From positions 23,506,373 through 23,570,372 of the forward strand of contig NC_079214.1 of assembly GCF_029633865.1 (NCBI RefSeq): 64,000 nucleotides of DNA, written 5' to 3'. This document shows positions 1-12,655 of the stretch, one piece after another; within the stretch, counting starts at the first letter, position 1; each line of letters begins with the position of its first letter. The translations under genes and the position numbers were made by a program. The DNA comes from Lampris incognitus. Its lineage: Eukaryota; Chordata; Actinopteri; Lampriformes; Lampridae. A model generated the notes under the pieces. The model saw only the letters and a program-made list of their open reading frames with translations, did no database searches and was not told where the DNA came from.

Positions 1-430
1 ACAACAGTCAGAGCTCTTTAGACTCAACAAGCTAACTGCTGGAACTTTCCTTGGCAAAGGGTTCGCCCTTGTACTCACAGTTAAGTCTCTGTTTGAGTGC
101 AGAAAATAAATGCAAGGGAAACCCCCCCCCCAAACAAACAGATCTTTAAATTGCACCCGAAAAGTTATTTGAAAGGAAAGGATCAAGTACCTTCACAACA
201 GCATTTAAGGTCAAGTTGATAGCATTCCTTTATAACAGGCACTTCCTTTAGACAGAGGGTTAAATAATGTGTAAATGAAATAGGGAAAAATGGTTTGGGA
301 GACATGCGGACCCACACGAAATATGACAAAATGTGCTGATTTCGTCTTTTACATGTGAGTTTATGTTGCCCATGCAAACAACTGCACTGCGTTAACTAGA
401 AATTGCAGTGGCAAACCCCTCTACTTGAGA

Positions 431-492
<62 letters not shown>

Positions 493-2553
493 AGTAAAGA
501 CCCCTGGGAACAATTACCATGTCTGCTTTCAAACCTTGACTTCAAAGAACTCCAGGGAATCTTAAGCATTAAAACTTCTTATTTTACCCCCACAATCTCC
601 CGTTATCGGTGCCACAAATCCAGCTCTTTTTAGCATGCGCTGTCATCAAAATAGATCCGATTTTAAGTCAAGTAACAAATCAGCTCACAGTAGGCATTTG
701 ATTTCATAATATGGAAATGGAGAAGGAGTGGAGAGTTTACGAAGAATTCTGTCTCAAAGGGTGAAGGTTGGCTTTGATTTTTTGGCGCTAGAGTGGTGCC
801 CTCCCATCTGTATTCACTCAGTCTCTGTGGGAAATGACTGCCTCTTTTTTCTTATTTGCCTGGCAGTTAACACACTTTCAGAAAGAAGCAATGAAGTAAG
901 GCTGTCCCTGGATACTTATCAAAGAAAGGTTTCCTTAAACTCATGGGTTGGTACTTGGTCTTCTGATCGATATTTTGTATTGACACACGGTATGTACCAA
1001 GAAAGGACTCACTGAATAGTGTGAAATAAGAAGTCCTGAAAATGTATTTATTCTGATATTAATATCACCGTAGATTTAGTTTTGCTTATGTATTCTTTTG
1101 GCCAGGCTACAAGGTAAGGGAACCATATAGTTAGCGATTCAAGTCCAAATTTAATTCTCTATACACACAATATAAAAGACTCTGTTTATACGATGTGGTG
1201 CTAGAAGTTGTTTTAGCAGACCAACATGAATTACTTAATGCAGAAAGAGTGTTTGAATGTGTAGAGGAAGCACCAAAAAAAGGAAGCTCCATACCAATAT
1301 TGGTTGCATTTCACAAAGGAAACTTCCATATATGTATATAATATGCATCAAAACTGTAGTATCTGCAGCACATGCACAATTGTGTTCATCAATTAATTGT
1401 TGCAACTACCACAAATGTTATTCCCTGTCTAAAAACATGCTTCTTTAGCGTAATGTGCATATATGCTCTGCTAAGCACTTTTTGTAAAAATTAACTAGAG
1501 GTTTAAGAATAAAAAAAATTTTATGAAATAATGGCCTATTGCTTAATATGACCTTACTTAATTCCTAATATCTACTTAATAGGCCTGGTTAAACTCCAAA
1601 CTCCATAAAAAGCAAGGATGAGTCAGTGGCTTTTTGGTAATTCTGTCTTTATGGATTTAACATCTGGACTCCAATTCACTGTCAAAATAGCTCAGAGAAA
1701 CAACACTTAATTTTATGGAAACTGATGCATTATTTCAAGGCATAACTAGGGATGAATGTTATATCACTGACCATATCCATATTTATGAAATTGTACTCTT
1801 TGGTCTCATCAGGGAGATGATGAACATTAAGCCTTTGTGGAGGCAGATTGTTATTTTTCTAATTTGAACATCAGGAGTACGCAACTAGTAGTTTTACCAC
1901 TGACATCTGGAATGCCAAGGTTATTCAGATGAACATGTTGAATCTTATTAGTAGATTGATGAGAAATTGAAGAGAAAGGAGCGTCGTGTTGTGTACAAAA
2001 CAACTCTTGTTCACACACTGGGGCTGCCATATTAAATGTGTTTAATGGTACGTTTGCCCAGCTGTACATGACAAAGGAGGATGTGGTTTTTATTTGTCAA
2101 GACAACTGCCATATTACGGTCAGCCCACTGTAAAAATCTGTTGTTAATAGCCTTGGCTGCAAAGCCCATACTTGGTTACGAGTCAAGAGGAAGTACTGAG
2201 AATTGCAGCAACAGCGACTATTGAGGAGGATTTTCAATATAGCCTGTATTATTTCACTCCTTATCGATTCTCGAGGCCAATGTTGATATTAAGGATATCT
2301 GCCAAGAATCACATTAGAACTGAATAAGTAAGTAAATAAATTAGCATCCTTCTAAGTGTGCTGTAGCAGGGTGAAGTTGTCAAATGCACCCTGAAGGGCC
2401 CACTAAAGTAGGGGTTGTGAAATGTAGGCTAAATGTACTGCCTCTAATGTGACAACGAATTTGTGCAAAATGTATCATTTAAAATACATTTCCTCAAATT
2501 CTCCATAATTTTCAATATCCACTTAGCTATTCTGATATGTTTTCAGTTGAGTG
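1..2553. other. no gene recognised
   Basis: Apart from the (CA)n at 432-491 I see no exon, repeat family or conserved motif. The short open frames here lack any family signal. If TRIP4 extends this far, its last exon was not recognised. Confidence 0.5.
432..491 (+). repeat. (CA)n microsatellite
   Basis: About 30 uninterrupted CA units. Confidence 0.98.
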
Positions 2554-2561
2554 GCAACAAA

Positions 2562-3186
2562 GGCCTTGTTCAGACTGCCAGTGCAAATCCGTTTTTTTTT
2601 TTTTTTGCATATCCAGATTCATTTTTAGAAAGTCTAGACAGTAAAAAACCTAAAAAGCCTGGACAGCAAAAAAATGCGATTTTTGCAAATCAGATCTAAA
2701 TCACATTTGGAGATGGTTTGAAATGCGATTCCAATCGAATTTCTACAGATGCATCTCAGTCTGAACGCTCTGGCTGCCCAAATTGGATGTTCAATTGTCT
2801 TTTGCAGCACTTGCAACATGGCACAAAACGACAACATCAAATCCAGAGAGCCCACCATGACTACAGCATGGAATGTATACCAGCCTCCTCTGTCACTTTG
2901 TTTGGCTGGTGCGATGGAGGAGTTCTGCACCGCAACTTGACAGCGCGGTTGTTTGGTGGGCAAGATGATGGATCTCCATTTCTCATGCTTCTGCATTGGT
3001 AAACCGCATCACTAGCGTACTAGTTACTCACGCCTACATCATTACCACAGCAACCCATGCAGATAGGTTGGCAATGTCTGGACACACAAATCCGACCTGA
3101 TCACTTGCAAATAACAGCGCGGACAGTCTGTCTCAGAGATCTGATTTGAGAAACAAATCCGATTTGCCTGCAGTCTGAACAAGGTC
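2562..3186. mobile_element. non-autonomous DNA transposon with terminal inverted repeats
   Basis: The left end GGCCTTGTTCAGACTGCCAG matches the complement of the right end (GACCTTGTTCAGACTGCAGG) over about 18 of 20 bases. No target duplication was certain. The interior carries a 120-codon minus-strand reading frame with no recognised motif, so this is probably a deletion derivative. Confidence 0.7.
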
Positions 3187-5089
3187 AAACATACTCCGTA
3201 AGCTTTATTTCAATGACTTTGTTGAAAGCCAAGATCACCTTGTTTCTAAACTGGCCTATTTATTTCTCAGCTAAATTTTACTCTGTGCTTAACAAAATAA
3301 AATCGCTTCACAAATACACAGGAGATGACCTTGGTGTCCTCAGTGGTACGATGCCATGAGCATTGAGATGGTTTTGCCATTCTTTCATTCAGGCTTTTCT
3401 TCAATATCTCAGTTTCCCATGACAAGCTAGACAGAGTCAAGTGGATGACTAAACATGTCCAAACTTCAGCGTAATTATAACAAAGCACAAGTCAAGAGAG
3501 GAAGATTTGTTCAGACTTTCAGAAAGATGGGCATGTTCTAAGAGCATGGCTGGATTAAATTTGAGAAGTGGATAGCGCCAACACCTCTGCTGAAACAGAA
3601 GGCAAAAGAAAAACAATATTTCTATAGCGCATTACTAGTCTGAGAACACAAAGCACTTCATATGAAACGACTGTATTACATTACAGTTTGGGTGGTTCTG
3701 ATCAGAATCAAACTCCTAACTTTTGGTGCTATCAATGTCCTGCTCATGGTGTATGCTGCCATAACATCAGATGCTCTACCCTAGATGAGCTACACAGCCC
3801 CAGGACAACAATAATGATGACAACTATTGGTACTTTAGCATTCAGATAGACATTTAATGAACTAAAACTCCACCAAAAACATACATGCAAACATAAATAG
3901 TGCTCAACTGAGATGTAGAAATGTAGACCCTCCAAGCTTTGCTGAAGAAACTCAACCCGGACTTGAGTGCATGTCAGAAAAGTTGCAATTATCTACGGGT
4001 CCATCTGGGTTTGCAAACACAGCAGTGCAAGACTAGGCCATGTCATCATTATGTATCAGAGAATTTGACTGATGATCCAAATAAAGCAAAAGACAAACAC
4101 TCGAAGCTAGGCTTGACATCAGTATTAACCTGTTGAAAACAGATATACAATGAGCTGACTGGAGTTTTAGCCTCGGCTATCAAAAGTGGAGCGTTTTTTC
4201 TTTTTAATAAATCCTTCCATTACCCTTTGCGCTATTGGGAGAAATGCAGTCAGACTTTTTCTGTTCTCTCAGCTTGCCAACAAAATACACATAAGTTTAG
4301 CATGACGGCACAGACTCTTCAGCAAGACACCAGCAAAATGGTGCAGCACTTGCTCTTTGATTGAAATTCTGCATGCAGGTACTTTGTGTCTAAGGGACAG
4401 ACTATGAGCTCTTCACACCCCTCAAGATACACTGGCGAAGCCTCGTTTAGAATATAATCACATTCCTCCCTCCACAGTTAATGAGAGACAACAGTTCATA
4501 TTTATAACATGATTCCCTGTATTGCGCCATTAAAACATATGCCAACCAAAAAAGAACAGACTACTAGAGGCATTTACAAAGACAAATACCATGCTACTCA
4601 AGTACTTGAATGAACGATTGGCAGGTATTCCCACTAAGCCAATGTTTTATTTAGAGGTAGCTTTATAACAGATACCAAATAATTGGCAAGAGAAATACTG
4701 GAGAAGCAAATGGACTAAATTAAAGGCCATAAGAATGGCACAGGCACATCTTCAAGTAATTATCAGGAGCAACCTGTAGCTTGTGAGCCACACTGGACTC
4801 TGTTATGATTATTATGTGGCTCTGTTAAAGACTTAATCCCCTTGCAAAAATTTTTTCTATAAACCAGAAATACCACCTCCCGGTTGTATGCATCCACCAA
4901 CCAGTCAAGTTGCAGTTTACATCCACATCTGTCCACATTCTTATAATATTCGTAGTGAAGACTTTGAAGGAATTTAATAAAAGGTATCAAGTGTATTTTT
5001 TGGCAAAATGGAAGTTATCACTATATGGGCATGTATGATTCCAGTACATAATTTTCAGTGATAAACATGCTGTCTTCACTTAGAGACTA
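3187..5089. other. no gene recognised; one degenerate repeat
   Basis: About 3609-3790 has a degenerate repeat-like segment (TTTCTATAGCGCATTACTAG and AAAGCACTTCATATG), reminiscent of a fish retroposon tail. Nothing else is supported. Confidence 0.4.
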
Positions 5090-5255
5090 TTTTCACAGAG
5101 GAGTACACAGGACTGATAGAGAGCGTCATCACATGGTGCAACAATAACCACCTGACGCTTAATATCAGCAAAACCAGTGACCTTGTGATGGACTACCAGA
5201 GGAACAGGAGGCCCCATCCTGGTGGTCATCCAGGGAGAGGAAGTGAAGAAGGTGG
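5090..5255 (+). pseudogene. LINE reverse transcriptase fragment
   Basis: The + strand reads LIESVITWCNNNHLTLNISK, then TSDLVMDYQRNRRP, the conserved block after the YADD motif of many non-LTR retrotransposons. It is short and degenerate. Confidence 0.7.
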
Positions 5256-5261
5256 ACTCGT

Positions 5262-5549
5262 ATAGTAACTGTGTACAGACCACCCAGCTCCTTGATGACT
5301 CTGTTCCACAACACATTTAACAACTTAATACAGTTCATCAGTGCAACTGGCAGGCCATCAATAATTGTTGGAGATTTCAACCTTGACCTTGTCACTGAGC
5401 ACCAGTCTATGCTCAATGAGGAAACCATGGAAAGACATGGCTTTCAACAGTATGTGAAATTCCCAACTCATAACAGTGGTTCCTTATTAGACCAGGTGTA
5501 TACAGCAACCAAAAATCCATGTATGGCAAACTGCTCCCTACTACAGTGA
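5262..5549 (+). pseudogene. APE-type endonuclease fragment (LINE or Helitron-associated)
   Basis: VYRPPSSLMTLFHNTFNNLI, then RPSIIVGDFNLDL (the GDFN catalytic motif), then HGFQQYVKFPTHNSGSLLDQ. It lies after the RT fragment on the same strand, the reverse of the normal endonuclease-RT order, so the two came from separate insertions or a rearrangement. Confidence 0.7.
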
Positions 5550-5852
5550 CCATGATGTAATTTGGGTTGCTGTTCTATGAACAAAGTGACTCAGCTCATC
5601 CAACACCTTTCTTCAATCAGCTCATCACCTCTCCAGTATTTCAGACCTGGCTCTACACCCATTCATTACAAGATCCATTTTCTCAGCTACAGTAGTAAGC
5701 AAACCTCCTTAGTTAAGTGTTTTTGGAAAACTATTCCTTTTGTTGTTATCTAGCTTGTTGCTCATTGTCTTTTCCCTTGCCTCAGCTTTGTTGTTCCGCT
5801 GTATGTCTATTAATGTGTAAGTACATTGCGAGAAACAAAAAACAGAGTCAAG

Positions 5853-6055
5853 GCTATGTCTGCGGGCAGGAAACTGGATGTGGATATGTGTCCTGGTCGC
5901 TGCATTGGTGCCTCTTCTGGTCAGTCAGGGCACCTGTTCAAGGGGGAGAGGGAACTGGGGGGGAAAAGTGTGATTCTCCCATGTGCTATGTCCCCCTGGC
6001 GAAACTCCTTACTGTCAGGTGAAAAGAAGTGGCTGGCGACTCCACATGTATCAGA
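5853..6055 (+). repeat. SINE family A, copy 1, left part
   Basis: A 5'-truncated copy beginning in the TGTCTGCGGGC segment and ending at the CAGA that is duplicated on the far side of an inserted transposon. It continues at 7997. Confidence 0.85.
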
Positions 6056-7996
6056 CAGGCATGAAAATGGGTCAGAGGTGAAAAAGGTGAGAAGGCTACG
6101 ACCTTCTAGGGGGGTCCGGGGGCATGCTCCCCCGGAAGAAAAGTTTGAACATTTTATATTTAAATGCATCAATCTGGTGCACTTTGAGAGAAAAATCAAG
6201 CGTAATTACAAGACAGTATGTATATGTTCACATTATGCTATATAAGAAACGAGACTGACAACTTCTCTCATGAAATGCGCAAGAGCGCAGCTTTAATATA
6301 GGGTAATAGTGGCAAAATAAGATAGGAATACTAACAACATGTGTATGGGTGTAGTTTATATCTTTTTGGCAGAGAATGCACCGTGCGAATCCTTGTTTAT
6401 TGATCTTCCGGAAGACATCTGACAGATGGAACGAGAGCTCTTGTTCTTTCACTCTTATTTTCCCCTCTAGTTTAAGCCACGACCAACTCCAGCTGCATTT
6501 GATGCCTGCATCCACTTGTTTTACAAGAAGAGCGTCTTTCTCTCCTAACACACTCATTCTGGAAAAACAATGTTAACGTTAGTAGGGTTGACTTCTAGCT
6601 TAATTGATAAGTGGTGGTTGTTCACACTTGGATCTGACGTTACATGTTATACATATCTGTCCACTTGAAATCAGATGTGTAAACGAGTGTTTCACAAGTT
6701 CAGATAAGTAACTTAGACTATAGGCCTAACGTTACCCTAACCCACAGACTAAAATTGAAAATTGTTTTACACACAACGTTAGGCCTACATACATAGTTGG
6801 ATTTCAGATTAAAAGGTATCCGGTATTTACAGTTACAATATAGTAGGTTAATAAGTAACATTATGTCCCTTCCACTGACAAACATCACTCAACATAATTC
6901 TGTGAATGTAAACTTACACGATGTATTTCGCTACGCTCGCCTGCGCTTTAGCGTGATCCTGGAACAGCCAGGCACTAGAGAGCCCCCAGGCTTGCGCCAA
7001 TCATAAATCGACAGTTACAGTCCAGTTCTTAGATATAAGCCTGTCCTGTGACACATACACATAGGACAGTGAAATTATGATATTGTTAACGTTCGCTAAC
7101 GTAACATTAGCTAATTTGTTGACTCAGATTCTACAATGTGAGTAAGCTAACTTAGAACACAAAAAGCTAGCTAACATTAGCTAGCTAGCGTTAACATTAC
7201 CTCAGCCTCCCACCGCACCAGTTCCTCAGTCCACATGTCCTAAAATGGGTTTTAGAGATTTTGAGAATTAGCCAACAGTTAACGTTCATCGTGTTTCTTT
7301 TTGTGGGATAACGTTAGCTATACAACCTAGTAATCCGCGTATAAGGTGTAAGCTACCCTACTAACTAGCTAGCTAACAATTTTCCACAAGACGCAAATCT
7401 CTCCACCTGTCTGTGTGGAATATAGCTAACGTATGCATCGATGACACGTGGATTCTTTATTAAATCTCTTGCTTGTGATAGATTAGCTACCTGAAATCAT
7501 GTAGGACTAGGCTATGTCAACAGAGCTCCTGAGTAACGTTATACATCAGAAAATATTGAAATGATTGAAACGCTCACCAAATTCAGTCAGGCTGGCATCA
7601 GTCAGCTAACGTTAGTCCAAAGAGTCGTCTTCCCTCAGCCCCATGGAATGCTCAGCCCCGCGCGCTGCTCCATCAATCGCTTTGGTCAGCACAAGCACTT
7701 GCTGCACGAGCACTTCACGAACCAATCGGGTAGCGGTACCTTCCCAGAGAAGACTGGTGACACGAGGCCCCTCGCGCTCGTAGGGGGAATATTTTTGTCA
7801 ATGAAAAAGGCGAATTCGAATTCGATAGGCCAGCTCACCATGGCTCCGCGCTCTCGTGTATAACTCCATGTCCGGTCCATAACACCCCCCCAAAAAAATT
7901 TTTTTTTTTTCATCGGATCTACACGATTCACGTAGGTCACCTATTTTGGATTCAAAACAGCAAACTCTGCCGAAAGTTGAGTGATTTTCATGCCTG
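6056..7996. mobile_element. 1.94-kb inverted-repeat transposon inserted into a SINE
   Basis: It starts CAGGCATGAAAAT and ends with the exact complement ATTTTCATGCCTG (13 bp). CAGA at 6052-6055 and 7997-8000 is the target duplication, and joining the flanks restores the SINE. The interior has a GC-rich hairpin (CCGGGGG...CCCCCGG near 6117-6137), many GTTAGCTAACG-type palindromic motifs (6575-7620) and no recognisable transposase. Superfamily not assigned. Confidence 0.85.
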
Positions 7997-8124
7997 CAGA
8001 GGAGACATGTGGTAGTCTGCAGCCCTCCCTGGATCAGCAGAGGGGATGGGGCAGTTACCGGGACAGCTCGGAAGAGTGGGGTAATTGGCCGGATATAATT
8101 GGGGAGAAAAAAAAGGGGGGGGGG
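7997..8124 (+). repeat. SINE family A, copy 1, right part
   Basis: Resumes at CAGAGGAGACATGTGG and runs to the GGGGAGAAAA plus G-run tail typical of the family. Confidence 0.85.
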
Positions 8125-8439
8125 TCAAATTCCTTGTATGTGTTCACATGCTTGGCCAATAAAGCTGATTCTCATAAAACACAAAATTGTAGCCATGACG
8201 GTAGACTATGCTTCAGATATGGATGTTTCTGAAAAGTAGCTACACGTTCTAAAACATGGATGCGTCCCACACATCTTCAACCCAGCAGCAGAGCAGATCT
8301 ATACAATCACCACAGTTTCAAGGTGGGCACCCAAGATTAGTTTCACCAATTCAGTATCCGACCGAATGTGAAATATGGTCACAATCTCCCCTTCTGTTCC
8401 TGAGTTACGGCGTTGAACGACGGCCACACAAGTATTTTT

Positions 8440-8924
8440 GCAGAACATTAAGATGTCACAGTGAAGTTGACGCCTGACCTTTTGGATATAAAATGTCATC
8501 ACTTCATCATTTTATCCTATTAGACATTTGTGTGAAACTGTCATAATTAGCATATGAATTCTTGAGTTATGGCCAAAAACGTGTTTTGTGAGGTCACAAT
8601 GACCTTGTCCTTTACACTACCAAATTCTAATCAGTTCATTCTTGAGTCCAAGTGGACATTTGTGACACATACAATGAAATTCCCTTCGGGCGTTCGAGAT
8701 ATCGCGTTCACGAGAATGGGACTGACGTGAGGTCACAGTGATCTACACCTTTGACCACCAAAATCTAATCAGTTCAACCTTGAGGCCAAGTGGACAGTCG
8801 TGCTAAATTTGAAGAAACTCCCTCAACGCATTCCCGAGATATCGCATTCATGACAATGGGACGGACAGACAACCACTATTTTTACGCTACTGGCACGGCT
8901 GTCACCGACATGGAAGCATAAAAG
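8440..8924. repeat. dispersed repeat with internal tandem units
   Basis: Two imperfect units of about 150 bp are visible (about 8588-8725 and 8733-8875). Each contains AAATTCTAATCAGTTCA or AAAATCTAATCAGTTCA, then CAAGTGGACA, then GAGATATCGC and a CATGA/CACGA...AATGGGAC end. It resembles a dispersed fish repeat known to me only by pattern. Confidence 0.6.
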
Positions 8925-9248
8925 TAGTGCTGAAACGAATAGTGGGTTAAACTGATTAGTCAATCGACAGAAAGTGAGTTGATTATAATTCCGGTAATCG
9001 ATTAACCATTTTAGACAACTAGTAGGTTAAAACTGCAAACACTAGCTTGTTACAGCTTCACAAATGGTACAATTTGCTTACCTTTCTCCAATTAATTTCA
9101 TTATAAAATGAGTACGTAAGGGGTTTTTTGCCTGCTGATGGACATTTGTCAATACTTTTGACATTTTATAGACTAAATGATTAATCAATTAACAGAAAAA
9201 AATCAATAGATTAATCAATAATGAAAATAATCATTAGCTGCAGCCCTA
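8925..9248. mobile_element. small hAT-like inverted-repeat element (MITE)
   Basis: The ends TAGTGCTGAAACGAAT and (complement of the right end) TAGGGCTGCAGCTAAT are related inverted repeats. The interior is AT-rich and non-coding, with several ATTAATC/GATTAAT motifs. The flanking 8-mers CATAAAAG and ATAAGAAG are only partly alike. Confidence 0.6.
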
Positions 9249-12239
9249 ATAAGAAGTATTTTAATAGATTTCACCTCACATGCTTTGGCAGTGATAATCA
9301 AAACGTTGTCACATCAATCTATGATTACCCTCACCCTCATCTTTCTGAACCAGTTTGAGCAACCAAACAACTTGTCTTAGCTCTTGTGTTTTGCCTTTCA
9401 CTAGGCTGTAAGTCAAAATCTCTGTGGTAAAGATAGCTTAGTGTATAATATTTGAAAAGGTCCAATTGGCAGCAGCATTACAAAACAACCGCAGGTGTGG
9501 ATGGGGTGATCAACAGAGGGCTGTCTGGTAAGCCTACAACAGTTGCAAACATTTCGTGATGATCAGCAATGGTCTGTTGCTTAATGTCATCGTGATTTTG
9601 ATGTTCAGATAATTTTGAAACACTGTTAATTTTTACATCTGGGATAATTTAAGGCTGTCTTTGAATTATTCATGCACTTGAGCTTCTAGATGTGTCCTTT
9701 TTAAGAGGAGCCCAAATTATATTCATGACAAAACATTCTGCACTTGCACATGTATTGCAGTTGCCATGGTAATACATTTCATCCTGGTACAGCACTATAC
9801 ATCATGCTTTTTCATTCCTTAATGAAATACTGGTACTCTCATTCTAAAATTCATGGTCAGATGGAAGACTAGAGTATTGTTGAATGTGGCTTTTCCAAAA
9901 ATATCTTGCTTCAACCTGGCTCTGAACTATGAACGGTTGAGTACCATAGATCAAGGCTTGATCATGGCATGTATCAAGCCATCCAGCGACTGTCTGGAAC
10001 CATGAAACATATTGTTAAATGACTCCTAGTCCTAAATATACATCTACCATTCCACTTAAACCTAGTTCACATACTATTAAAAGCAAAACACATTGTGATT
10101 CAGCAACCAGGAGCAACTTAGTAAACATAGACATTGAATTTGTAAGATTACATTTATTGTACCTTTGAGCATTTTTGATCGTATAACGAATTGAGGATAA
10201 ATTGTACCGCTGTCAACACTGGCAGCACGACTAGTTTATTTGCATGTGCCACTAATGTTCCAAAAATAACAAATATTCAAATATTCATTCAGGCAGCTGT
10301 TATGGATACTGGTTTTGGAGCATGCTTCATAGAAAAGAAAAGCATTAACTATATGAGATTAGCTGTGGCGTAACCTGTGGCAGCGAGAAATATTTCAGTA
10401 TGCCACACAAAAGAGATGAAGATTAATGGGGCTCGAAGCAAAGACAGGCTCACTATCTTCCTTCTTCCTTTCTCCCCTCTGATGTCACTGGTTGTAAGTT
10501 GCCAAGCACACGTGTCAGCCAGCAGAGCACAAGTGAGTTTGTAATCTCTGACCCAGCAGTGGCACAGCCTCTATTACTCTCTCTCTCTCTCTGGTTTCTT
10601 GCTCGAGGATTGACGCTTACAGTTGTACTGCTGCAAGGCAGGGGTTTGATGGGATAATAGCTTCTACTCCCACTCAAATGAACTCATGTATGTGCAAACA
10701 AACAAACACACACACACACACACACACCGCACTAGTTTTACCGCGCCCAATTTAGGCTGATGCAAACATTTAAAAGTCACCTAGGGATGCTACTGAGGGC
10801 TTTCTTGTACAAGCATGAAGAATATCATATTGAGAGTTCACTTTAATCCTGCCATTGTCATTGGTGGGAACAACGGTCACCCACTGACTTGGGGCCAAGG
10901 ACTTACTAACTACACCACACAACGTTCATTCATTTCCTAAACAGGAAACTGGCACAGACAGTGGGCTCACGGGGAGCCATTTTGAACAACAACAAACACC
11001 AGATGTGGAGACAGGAGATGAGTGGCAAGCATATCGATTCTTTGCTTCACTAAAGCTTATTATGAGGAGGTTTAGAGTTTTGCCTGTGGCAAGGTGCGGA
11101 TAGATTAAAACATTTAAAATTGACAGAGGTCTTGTTATTTTTCTCCTATATGCAACCCTCATTTAACATTGACAGGACCATTGCTTTAGGGAGGACACCA
11201 CATGAAAACTAGAAGCTTGTGCTTGTTTTGTAACTGCTGAGTTCCCATTTAAGTGTGCAGGATTGTATTTCTTTAATAAGCATTGTGACATGTCCATAAA
11301 AAAAAACGGTCATGCCTTCTTTAAGCACAAATCAAGACACTATTAGTTGTGGGTGTCAAATTCTCCACTCAAAAGAAGACTGGATTTTATTGTTATTTCT
11401 CAGAAAAACAATCACTGTGTTGTAAAATTACACTTTTTGTTTGTAGTTTGACACCTCTTTTTTTGACTAATATGAATTGTTCCATGTTTACCTACCTCAT
11501 GTCTTCTTTTTGCATATAATCCTTTTCAGTAAAAAAAAAAAGTTTTAAATAGTTTGATGATATAGTTTAAATGAATAAAATGTCCAAATTATTTCAAATT
11601 TTCATAAAATGACTCCCATTTCATACATTAGTGTAAACTGGACCTTAAGTAATTGATTATCATTTTACATACTATAATAGCAGTTGGCACTCAGTATTCC
11701 CATCATCAATTCTCTTTTACTCTTCTTCTTGAAGTAATTCCACCATGGGATGAAAAATGGGAACAGTTTGACACAAGGTATTCTGGGAATTTGAGGTCAT
11801 AAATGTCTTTTTCAACGGCCAGAAATATGACTGTAATGCTTTGACCAAGATACAAACATTCTTGGTTAAATTTTTGACAACTACACCAAACAGTTAAGAT
11901 TGTTAGGTGCATATCTTTCCTGTGGGCTGGCAACCAAACTGGTTTTTAGATGGGGATAACCAACACACCACACTAGGATGAGCAACATTCATGGCCAGAT
12001 AGCTCTTGGCAACTGTATTCACACTTTTGAGTAGTACATTATTCATGTAACTAGTTATTTACAGGGAAATAAACAGTGCAACAAAAAATAAAACGATGCA
12101 AAAAAATAAAATAAATAAAAAAGTTTTAGTGCAGGGACTGGTGTGGAACTTGGAGCTAACTGAAACAGCACCTTTTATTATTTGAGACAGTTAAATTGGT
12201 AAATTGCCAAAAATAATCTACCGATCAAGAAGAGGCACA
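9249..12239. other. no gene recognised
   Basis: AT-rich sequence with a short (CA)n at about 10705-10727 and a short (CT)n near 10575. No coding or RNA feature was supported. Confidence 0.5.
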
Positions 12240-12249
12240 TCAGTGACCA

Positions 12250-12645
12250 TCCATCCATCCATTATCTGAACTGCTTATCCTGCTCTCAGGGTCATGGGGA
12301 TGCTGGAGACTAATCCAGCAGTCATTGGGAGGCAGGATGGGAGAAACTCTGGACAGGCCGCCAGGCCATCATAGGGCTGATACACATATACATACACACA
12401 CACAAACACACACACATACCTAGGGACAATTTAGCACGGCCAATTCACCTGACTTACATGTCTTTGGACTGTTGGAGGAAACCGGAGCCCCCAGAGGAAA
12501 CCCACGCAGACACGGGGAGAACATGCAAACTCCACACAGAGGATGACCCGGGATGACCCACCAAGGTTGGACTACCCCAGGGCTCGAACCCAGGACCTTC
12601 TTGCTGTGAGGCGACTGCACTAACCACTGCGCCACCGTACCGCCT
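12250..12645 (-). repeat. SINE family B, copy 1, with target duplications
   Basis: On the minus strand: a tRNA-like head with box A-like GCGCAGTGGTTAGTGC and box B-like GGTTCGAGCCC, a shared body (GTGTGGAGTTTGCATGTTCT region) and a (GGAT)n tail. TCAGTGACCA flanks it at 12240-12249 and 12646-12655. Confidence 0.9.
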
Positions 12646-12655
12646 TCAGTGACCA

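Noticed and set aside
403..633. Open frame over a (CA)n tract (also 20646-21270, 24158-24458, 45962-46238)
   Set aside because: Long His-Thr or Cys-Val runs are translations of dinucleotide repeats, not genes.
2634..2996. 120-codon minus-strand frame
   Set aside because: It lies wholly inside the inverted-repeat element at 2562-3186 and shows no protein motif; a chance frame is more likely.
8585..8880. Possible CRISPR-like array from repeated motifs
   Set aside because: Only two imperfect long units, in a eukaryotic dispersed repeat; no spacer pattern.
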